Part shown: piece by piece, positions 56,801-64,000 of the stretch
Position numbering within the stretch: position 1 is the stretch's first letter
How the letters are laid out: every line of letters starts with the position of its first letter
Notes under the pieces: model-generated
What the model saw: only the letters and a program-made list of their open reading frames with translations
Databases searched by the model: none
What the model was told of the DNA's origin: nothing
Made by a program: the position numbers and the translations under genes
Origin: Dipteronia dyeriana
Lineage: Eukaryota > Streptophyta > Magnoliopsida > Sapindales > Sapindaceae
NCBI GenBank assembly: GCA_032871835.1
Contig: CM065303.1
Coordinates: 20,338,001 to 20,402,000 of the forward strand
Direction: 5' to 3'
Length of the DNA stretch: 64,000 nucleotides

Positions 56801-56890
56801 ACAAAAAAACGTTGTCACGAAATAGGATCCATCCGAACTGACCTTTTAAGCAGATGCGAAGAAACCAGGAAAAGCCTCAATGAAGAATCA
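53853..56890 (-). pseudogene. G2 antisense ORF (Transposase_28/PF04195-like) with introns
   Basis: Read on the minus strand. The first exons give EIPHDEPDFLNVDVFRLYSD and a serine/glutamate-rich stretch (about 56740-56600). A well-kept domain follows at 56430-55925: AAIYGSMICCGVTLPLQPFI, then WFLAEAGTALTQLASNSYRI, FYTLRQSG and GFVWGFPTSNKHWKNSW, with FVGGNLG after it. This resembles the 'putative gypsy type transposon' domain PF04195. Then come a polar linker (55614-55082), a coiled coil (54644-54276, AEEKASAAEEKVISFEILLS) and an acidic tail ending at TAG 53853-53855. Good splice sites bound a 70-bp intron (54720-54789). Its role is unknown; similar antisense ORFs occur in Tat elements. A TAG-type stop at about 56101 and others suggest decay. 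Confidence 0.72.
54720..54789 (-). other. Predicted spliceosomal intron in the antisense ORF
   Basis: On the minus strand the sequence starts GTAAGTC and ends TTCCCTACAG, 70 bp, AT-rich, with a CTTAGAT/TTAACTC branch-like region. Both sites fit plant consensus. It separates the coiled-coil exon (EFAAFVQ on the downstream side) from the upstream exon. Confidence 0.65.
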
Positions 56891-57367
56891 AGAAAAATCT
56901 GTGAGCAAGAAAACCTGGGTTCGTTTCTTTCTACGAAAAATAAAGAGGAACAACCCCTTTCAGTTTATACTTAAATGGTCGAAGACACGAAACCCTAGGG
57001 TCTCAAAAGGTGGGAAAAATCAAAAGAAAGATTTGGTGACGTAAGCAGCGTATCCGATAGTCGACGAGTCGCATCTCATAAATGATATATAAGAAACCAA
57101 AAGATTAAAGGACACATGTTGTGGAAAGAACAGATCAGGCAGTAAAGATTTTAAAACGGCACAATCATTAGATTTCGTGTGAAAAGACGAACTGCACATA
57201 CATGGTTGCCATTAAGACATGTCATTAATGCAGTAAATTGTTTCAGGATTATTTTTCCTGCATTAGTGAAAATTAAGAAGGGAAAAACAAAAGCCTAGTC
57301 GGAAGGTCGATTGAAATACTTCCACCGAAACAATATTCTACTCGGCAAAAGTATTTCAACGGGGTAT

Positions 57368-58175
57368 TTTTATATGTATATTTTATTGAATGTACACGTC
57401 ACTGACAGGTAAGACGGTCCCTAAAAAGATTGTCAGACGGGCATCCAAGCTGCCAACTAAAAGACGCCATCCAATACGTCACTAAGGAATAAGAACCCGA
57501 ATAAGTCTGAACACAGGGTACTCGGCATATTATGTTCAACTTGGGACAACACAAGAAACTCTAGTAGAACAGTTTAGCATACAATTCGTATATGTGAGTA
57601 AGCCCGGGAATCACACTCCAATACGCAAAACCTCCGTGTCAAAAAGAGTTTCTAAAATACTACATACCGATAAGGAAATAAGTCCTAAATGGACTATACC
57701 ACTAGAATCCCATTAAAATTCAAACTCGATCTTCACAAGGTCTCTGAAACGGGGAAAGAAGATAAAGACGACTTCAACAAACAACCAATCTTAATTAAAG
57801 TACAATTCCTTTTTCTTACTTGTACAATAAGGATTAGGGTTATATGCACATATAAATAGGTCTATAATCTCATTATAGAAGAGAGACACAAAAAAAACAG
57901 AGAGACAGAGAATAGAAAAACAGACTCAAAAAAAAGTAATCATTGCAAGAGAGAGGAAAGAGATATCGTGTGGTGTAATTCTTTATTTAAATAGTGGATT
58001 TGGCTTGGTTGTGCATTTAACCACCCGTGGATGTTTCTCCTATCACCGAAGTTTTACCACATAAACTCGTGTCACTGTTGTTTCAATTACATTTTCTTTC
58101 TCTTTCTCTTTTGACAGGTCATAACAAAATCCAACGTTGTTAACTTTCTCATCCATCGACAAATCGACTTCAACA
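57368..58175 (+). repeat. 3' LTR of G2 (808 bp)
   Basis: It matches the 5' LTR with scattered changes. TATA box at 57851-57859. The preceding CAACGGGGTATT probably is the polypurine tract. It ends CAACA at 58175. Confidence 0.88.
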
Positions 58176-58655
58176 GATATCATCACTGAACTACTTAAAA
58201 CAAATTGAAATATGAATTAAAAATATGAATTAAAATGAAGCAAATCTGTCATTCTATAAACAAATATATGAACCCAAAAAGAAGTAAATCTTTTATTCAC
58301 ACTATAGTATAAAAAACAATGAAAGAATATAAACAAACAATAATGGACCAATCGAATAACCAAGCAAACAATAATAAAACATTTGTATATTCAACTAATC
58401 ATATAAACAAACTATAATAAACTAATTGAATAACCAAGCAAAGCTACATATAAAATTTGATAAAAAGCATAACCTTAAACCAAACATTGTCACAGCTGAC
58501 CACCATTTGATCCATGATTTTTAATTAATTTTTTACAACTTCAAATCTTACAAAATTTGATATGGATAATCTAGAAATATAGGGTATACTATAATAAAAT
58601 TATCAATTTAATACATGACCATTTGTATATGAAAACATTCATTGTTTTTTTGTTT

Positions 58656-59402
58656 CTCAAATCTGTCCAACAGAAATCAATATCGACCTTTGTTCACTCC
58701 AAAATTTATAAAACCATTTATACTTATTTATAAATCACAAAAGTTTGTATATTCACATTAGACATAATATTATATCTAAATATAATTTTTCATAATTTTC
58801 TAGAAAGAAAAACATACCCAAATAGATTTACGAATTCTGGTTTCTCGAATCTATCTAGGAGAAATCAATATTGACCTTTGTCCACTCCAAAATTTATAAA
58901 AGATTTTATACTTATATATAAATCACAAAAATAATTATATTACAATTTGACATAACATTCTATCTAAATATAAATTTTCATAATATTTTAGATTAAAAAA
59001 CTATCCAAATAAATTTACGAATTCTAGTTTCTCGAATCTGTCCAGCAGAAATCAATATTGACCTTTGTCCACTCCAAAATTTATAAAAACTTTTATAATT
59101 ATTTATAAATTAAAAAATTGTTCAAATTCATATTAGACATAATATTATATCTAAATATAAGTTTTAATAATTTTCTAGAAATAAAAAATTACCGAAATAA
59201 ATTTACGAATTCTGGTTTCTCTAATATGTCCACCAGAAGTCTATATTGGCCTTTGTCCACTCCAAAATTTATAACAATTTTTATATTTATTTAAAAATCA
59301 AGGAATTTTGCAGATTAATATTAGACATAACATTATATCTAAATATAATTTTTCATTATTTTCTAGATAGAAAAACTCACCCAAATAAATTTATGAATCA
59401 TG
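58656..59402 (+). repeat. Tandem array of 188 bp, 4 units
   Basis: Units start with CTCRAATCTGTCC-type sequence at 58656, 58844, 59031 and 59219 (periods 188, 187, 188). Each holds CCACTCCAAAATTTATAA, an ATTAGACATAATATTATATC-like core and ends AAATTTACGAATTCTGGTTT. It is inside the TAA-flanked DNA transposon. Confidence 0.93.
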
Positions 59403-59859
59403 GTCATTTGTCAAAATTGAGGGGTTCCAGCAAGTTTTTAATATTTCAAAAGCTAAAGTCCACCAAAATCCTTAGGGAGAAGGCTGGACTTGTTATGGTT
59501 TTTGATATTCATACTTCTCACCATCAAGTCTACCAAAATCCATGGCTTAAGAAAATCCTTTAAAATCTTGTATCAATTAAATACACCATGATTTTTGTAG
59601 ACATTTTTAATGTCTCAGTTCAATACACCTGGATTTGGAAAGACTCTTTAAAAGTCCATAGAAATCTGAATTGAATACCACTGGATTAATATAGACTCTT
59701 TTAAAGTCTTTACATGTCCAAATTGAATACACCCAGATTTATAAAGTCTTTAAGTGTCCTCAAAAATCCTAATTCAATACATCCCCCCTAAGTCAATCTA
59801 GGCCAACCCAACCACTCTCGCAACCACCATATCCGATGGAGTAGTCTTTCTTATTTATA

Positions 59860-61560
59860 GGTTGAATTCCATTTTAGTCCCTCTAGTTTGACTTAATATA
59901 TAAACTGGTATCTCGATTTTAAGCTTTCTCATGACAGGTCCCTACAGTTACAAAAAACCTCAACTTAAGTCCCTACCGTCCAATTTAGTTAGGGTTCGTA
60001 AAGATTTCGTCCAAGTGGTAAGGGTAAAATGGTAACTTACATAATAAATATAAAAATCTGATTAAAAATTAATTATTAATTTAATTTAATTTAAAAAAAT
60101 AAACATTAAAAAATATAAAATATAATAAAAATCAACAAATCAATTAAAAACAATTAAAAAATTTATTTTAAAAAATAATGTTTAAAAAAAATAAAGTATC
60201 TTACAAAATTAATGCTATATTAATAATTGAAAAATAAAAAAACAAATAAAAACTTATTTACTAAATAAATTAATATTAAAACAAAATTAAAATAACAAAA
60301 TAAAAATTGATTTACCCAAACTCTAGCCAACTCACACCTCACTATCTTCTTCTTCTTTCAAACTTCATCTTCTTCACCAACCCTCCACCGAAACACCTCC
60401 CACCAAAATCAATTCCAGAAACTATTCCTACCACCAAAATCGATTCCGATAACAATTCCCACCACCAAAAGCAAATCCAGAAACAACTCCCACCACCAAT
60501 ATCATCTTGTTTCTATTCCTAACATCTCTTGATTTGGATCGCAAAAAATTTCTTGAATTTCCAATTTTAAAGTTGTCATTCTTGATGCCACATCTTCTAA
60601 TATTTCTCACTCGGAACCCAGATTTGTGACGGAGAAAAGCGAACGGCGGTGGAATAACTGATGACGGTACCGAAAGCTAATGGAAGGATGGACGAGATGA
60701 CCGACCGGATGGGACTGACGGTGTCGAGGAATAAGAACGAGCAAATGATGGCGGCAGTTAGGGTTTAAAAAAAATCCATGTTTTGATTCCTTGGAGATTT
60801 CTTTTTCTTTCGTGTTGGTTTAGTTTTTTTTTTTGTTTTTTTTGGTTTGTGAATCTATTGTGTTTGTAGTTTGGCGGTGATGATGATGCTTTGTGGTCAG
60901 GTTGATGGCGATTTGGTTGTGTGTTTTGTTCTTCAGTTCTGGGTTTGGTGTTGTTGATGATGGTGAATGGTAGGTTAGGCCTGGGTTTCTGAGTTTCTAG
61001 ATTAATTGTTTCTGGGTATCTAGGTGAATGGTGAATGGTGTTGGGGTTTCTAGGTTTCTAGGTGTGTTGGGTATGTGTGAAGGTGATGTGTTGTGTGTGT
61101 TTGGGGTGGTTGGGTTTTTTTTTTTTTTTGCATGAAGAATTATGGAAATTTTTGTTTGATTCGATTAGTGTTGATTTGATTTGTTTATTGTCCGGGTTTG
61201 ATTAGATTTGGAAAAATTCTAGAAAAAATTTGGGTTTAGTGTCTGGGTTTAGTGGTTGAATCTGATAGGTTGATGAATTTCTAGGTGAGGTTTAGTGTTT
61301 GGAATTTCTAGGTTATGTTGGGTTGAGAAGAAGATGATGAAGTTAGGTGTATTTATTTCATATTTTTAGTTGTTTGTACTTTTTATTTTAATTGTTTAAA
61401 ATAAAAGTCAGGGGCAGCAGGGTCATTTGACCCTCTGACTTGTCATATTTCACCTTTTTAATAGAAAATTTAATAGAAGGACATAACAAGGTAATTCTCA
61501 AAAACGAAGGAACAGTTTGTATATTAGGTCAAACTAGAGGGACGAAAATGGAATTCACCT
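59860..61560. mobile_element. Mutator-like element (MULE), non-autonomous, 1.7 kb
   Basis: The ends are long inverted repeats: GGTTGAATTCCATTTTAGTC at the left is matched by the complement of the right end, AGGTGAATTCCATTTTCGTC, and similarity continues for about 50 bp. TTATTTATA lies on both sides (59851-59859 and 61561-61569), the 9-bp duplication expected of MULEs. The inside has a 31-bp array (60401-60500), an AT-rich left half and a GT-rich right half. No transposase is seen. A GC-richer 35-codon frame at about 60660-60767 is unassigned. Confidence 0.9.
60401..60500 (+). repeat. Short tandem array, 31 bp, 3 units
   Basis: CACCAAAATCRATTCC-type units begin at 60401, 60432 and 60463, with a partial unit at 60494. 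It lies within the MULE. Confidence 0.85.
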
Positions 61561-61565
61561 TTATT
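61560..61565 (-). terminator. Possible polyadenylation signal of the 262-residue gene
   Basis: The minus strand reads AATAAA about 140 nt after the stop codon. It overlaps the edge of the MULE target duplication. Plant signals are loose, so this is only a candidate. Confidence 0.35.
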
Positions 61566-61704
61566 TATATATACATTCATCCGATAATTATATGATTTTA
61601 TCGAATGGATGTACATACGTACATACGATATCAGAAAGATCACCTTCCACGGCAGAATTCCCTCCGATCTCAAACATACGAAGCTCAACAAAACGAGGCC
61701 TTAA

Positions 61705-62493
61705 CTATAGCATTCGATCTCTGACTTTTACACCCAAAATTTTAAGCAATCTCCACAAACCCTTGCTCCCACTTCTCTTCTCATCTCCTCTAGTCTTAGC
61801 CAATTTATCGCCGCCGCCGAAGCCTCCGATGTTGAGCTGAAACATCGTCGCAGTTGGCGCCGCCACCTTGCTCCGGCGGCTCTGCCTGCTCTTTATATCT
61901 CTCAGCTCCATTCTTTTAGACAAGCCTGATCCCTTCCCAAAGGACCCAAAAGCTAACAAATACCATCTAGATTTCAAAGTAGTAGCAGTACTAGTTGGCA
62001 TTGTTGATACTTTTTTCATGGAAAAATCAAACTTGAAATCATTCCCATGTTTTTCTTTCTTCGATTTCCGTGGAAAAATATTGAGACTTTTCTTAGGGTT
62101 TTGTAGCTTGAGATCATTAGTTGAGTTATTCTGGTTCTGGGTTTGGTGATCATGATCGTGATCAACAACTTGATCTTCTCCTCTGTAGGGGATGATTTTT
62201 CCACAGAAAATGATGTTTTGGTTCGGTTTCGGATACGATGAAGAAGCAGTGAAGTCTTCACTAGAGAACTCGAAGAAATCTTCATCTTCATCATTATGAT
62301 CTTCTTTGTATGAGAGCTCGTTCCAGTAATAATCCTCTGCATTGCTGCTCACTGCAAGATCACAAAGAGACAGTGTTTCTTCTTCTTCTTCATGGTCATC
62401 ACGATGATCATCAAAATAACCCTGGAAGCCATTGCTGTCCTCTGGAAGTACTACTACTGGTTCATAATCATTAATAAACTCTCTCGCCACCAT
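61705..62493 (-). CDS. Acidic plant protein of unknown function (262 aa), intact single-exon gene
   Basis: An uninterrupted frame runs from the ATG at 62493 to TAG at 61705-61707. It is the only intact, complex-composition coding frame in the window. I do not recognise it with confidence. Visible parts: an N-terminal acidic stretch (about residues 28-40, DDHRDDHEEEEE), LSLCDLAV (41-48), an EDEDFFEFSSEDF block (about 69-81), IIFCGKIIPYRG (about 92-103), a His/Asp-rich segment, a basic PRKSKKEKHG patch (about 140-149) that could act as a nuclear signal, a KSRWYLLAFGSFGKG segment, MELRDIKSRQSRRSK, and a basic WRLLKILGVKVRDRML end. The layout of an acidic block, a short FEFSS box, a [FY]xGKIxP box and a basic tail recalls plant-specific families such as DUF1645 or membrane-associated kinase regulators, but that is only a resemblance. 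No signal peptide or membrane helix is seen. The start is the first ATG in frame, and the context AAAAAAAATGGTG is acceptable. The MULE ends 144 bp past its stop. Confidence 0.85.
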   Translation of the reverse strand: MVAREFINDYEPVVVLPEDSNGFQGYFDDHRDDHEEEEETLSLCDLAVSSNAEDYYWNELSYKEDHNDEDEDFFEFSSEDFTASSSYPKPNQNIIFCGKIIPYRGEDQVVDHDHDHQTQNQNNSTNDLKLQNPKKSLNIFPRKSKKEKHGNDFKFDFSMKKVSTMPTSTATTLKSRWYLLAFGSFGKGSGLSKRMELRDIKSRQSRRSKVAAPTATMFQLNIGGFGGGDKLAKTRGDEKRSGSKGLWRLLKILGVKVRDRML

Positions 62494-62660
62494 TTTTTTT
62501 TATGTTTAGTTGGGATGTCCTGCTATACCTCCTGATTCTGATGGCCGATAACTTTATAAATATATATATAGAGAACTTTTTGAAGAAAAAGAAGATATAG
62601 TGAGAAGGGTGTGTAAATGATGTTGGGTTTTGATGAGAGAAAATGAAGTGAGATTAGAAT

Positions 62661-62670
62661 TATATATATA
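62661..62670 (-). promoter_or_regulatory. Candidate TATA box of the 262-residue gene
   Basis: On the minus strand CTCTTATATATATAATTC lies about 170 bp upstream of the ATG. It would place the start of transcription near 62630 and give a leader of roughly 140 nt. A second TA-rich tract at 62556-62570 is closer but would leave a very short leader. Confidence 0.5.
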
Positions 62671-62699
62671 AGAGAGTTTTTAATTATTTGTAATTAATT

Positions 62700-64000
62700 T
62701 TTTTTTTTGGGTGTGCGTGTTGTGGTATTAATATGGTATGGCTTCTTCTAGAAGAAGATTTTAGTTATTAAATAAATTAAATAATTAAAAGGAATAATAA
62801 TAGACATGTTTTGTGATAAATGTTTTTTCTTACTATTCTAGAAGAACAGGCGGAGTCGTGGAGATATACATGTGAGAGGGAGAGCAAAAGCGGTCATAGT
62901 TAGACTTGTATAAAATGGCAAATGGGGTCTTTTTCTAGATTAATTTTAACATTCTTCATCTAGATCATCTCTAAAACAATCCACCTTAAAATCTTTTTCA
63001 CATTTCAAAATCCAATCCTACTTACCAAGAGTAGGTACTCTTTTTAAAAATGAAATTTCCTCCCCTATCATGGGAGTCGTTATCCGTGTTATGATTATAA
63101 AGTTTAATCTCTTTAGTTTTTTGCAGAACTAAAATCAATTGTATTTTTTTTTTCCGTTTTTCTTATATATATGTAGAATTGTACACTAATATATAACGTT
63201 ATTGTTAATATATATGAAATTGAGAACGTAGTCTACATATGATTAAATATTAAACAAGTTAAAGTTGATCGAGTATCGATATATCTCTAATATTTACGTT
63301 ATTGAATTTTTATGTTCAATTGGTGTCCCTCGACTTTAAATTCTGATTTAATTATAATAATTTTAAATGAACAAAATTTAAGTACATATTTTACTGTAAA
63401 ATTTATGGATCCCTGCAATCGATGCCCTTACGTAGAGTGATTGAACTTTAAGAAAATCCATAAATATTTAGTGCTAGGGTCGGCTGCTTAATTTTACTAC
63501 AAATTTTCTTGGTTGAATTGAGGCTGCAAATTTTTTTCGTCTATACATGATTATCTGGTTCCAGTTCAAAGTTTAAAGAGAATCCTATGAGAGCATTTTC
63601 ATGATACCAAGTAAATAACTAAATATAGAAAACTCACACATATCTTCCACTAATTAGCCTGGAATATCCAGAAATGAAGTCGGACTTTTTCATTTCTTTT
63701 GTAAGACTAAAATAATGTTATAGCCTAGCTTTTTCAACTGTATATGTTTCTGAATTATTTATTCATTTTTATATATCTTAATTAATAATTGCCTCATTCA
63801 TTATAAAATATTGATAAATTAAGTTATGAATAATTATATTACCATTCATGTAATCTGAAATGAAAAAAAGTCGATTGTGATTTTTTTAACTATAATAATA
63901 AGAAGAGATAATTATCCTGGTCGTCATCAACTCTTGCTACCACTATCAAAATGACCACCGGATGGGGAATTGGTTTCAAAATGGTCATTTTTGATAAACA
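62700..64000. other. Intergenic sequence at the right edge
   Basis: AT-rich with no credible coding frame. The proximal part is presumably upstream regulatory sequence of the minus-strand gene. No repeat or transposon end could be identified. Confidence 0.5.

Larger units (their letters stand above)
46241..58175 (+). mobile_element. Tat-lineage Ty3/gypsy retrotransposon (G2, 11.9 kb)
   Basis: LTRs at 46241-47033 and 57368-58175 align closely. The flanks TATAT (46236-46240) and GATAT (58176-58180) differ at one base. The internal order is gag, protease, RT-RNase H, second RNase H, integrase on the plus strand, then tandem repeats and a minus-strand ORF with introns. The second, archaeal-type RNase H and the antisense ORF place it in the Tat clade. 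Stops and frameshifts occur in every domain. Confidence 0.9.
45957..59788. mobile_element. Inverted-repeat DNA transposon with TAA duplication, holding gypsy element G2
   Basis: The left end GGGGGTGTATTCGATTAGGA is matched by the complement of the right end, GGGGGGATGTATTGAATTAGGA. TAA flanks both sides (45954-45956 and 59789-59791). A 3-bp TAA duplication and G-rich ends suggest the Harbinger group. Without the gypsy element it is about 1.9 kb. No transposase is visible. It contains related direct repeats of TTTAGACATTTAT and CTCAGACTTTC types near its left end and a 188-bp array near its right end. Confidence 0.8.

Noticed and set aside
62016..62342. Overlapping minus- and plus-strand frames of about 100 codons
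   Set aside because: They are shadows of the 262-codon gene, with unnatural composition and no independent support.

Overview
The window is plant nuclear DNA, most likely from a eudicot. It is AT-rich, made mostly of nested LTR retrotransposons and DNA transposons, holds a broken plant-type organic cation transporter gene, and has one intact plant-style single-exon gene near the right end. I cannot name the species. There is no sign of bacterial, organellar or viral genes, and no tRNA, rRNA or CRISPR array was recognised.

Left part (1-14423). The 3' half of a large-LTR retrotransposon (LTR 1271-3891) is followed by 1 kb of unassigned sequence. A second, internally deleted member of the same family follows (4925-10002), then a compound AC/AT/GT microsatellite. 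Next come a 2.5-kb minus-strand LTR with a tRNA primer site (10193-12705) and the 3' end of another LTR element (to 14423).

Middle part (14424-43554). One host gene, an organic cation/carnitine transporter (OCT, major facilitator superfamily), survives as three exon fragments at 14424-14674, 38641-39022 and 43095-43554. The first gap holds an unidentified insertion of about 860 bp. Into that insertion went a Tat-lineage Ty3/gypsy element (15008-38110), which itself received four more insertions: a Harbinger-type MITE (19642-20582), a reverse-oriented solo LTR of its own family (23362-24485), an unrelated solo LTR (25581-26838) and a nearly complete Sirevirus-like Ty1/copia element (28053-37626). 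The second gap is a scrambled, non-autonomous copia derivative (39023-43094). Most junctions are proven by target-site duplications that can be read directly: TTA, TGAGT, ATATC, ATATT and ATTAG.

Right part (43555-64000). About 2.4 kb of non-coding sequence leads to a TAA-flanked inverted-repeat transposon (45957-59788). It contains a second Tat-lineage gypsy element (46241-58175) with gag-pol on the plus strand and an intron-containing antisense ORF on the minus strand. A 1.7-kb Mutator-like element with a 9-bp target duplication (59860-61560) ends only 144 bp from the stop codon of the intact gene (61705-62493, minus), an acidic 262-residue plant protein of unknown function. The last 1.3 kb has no recognisable gene.

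Every retroelement coding region carries stops or frameshifts, so none looks autonomous today. The window is best read as a layered record of insertions that destroyed one transporter gene and stopped short of the neighbouring one.
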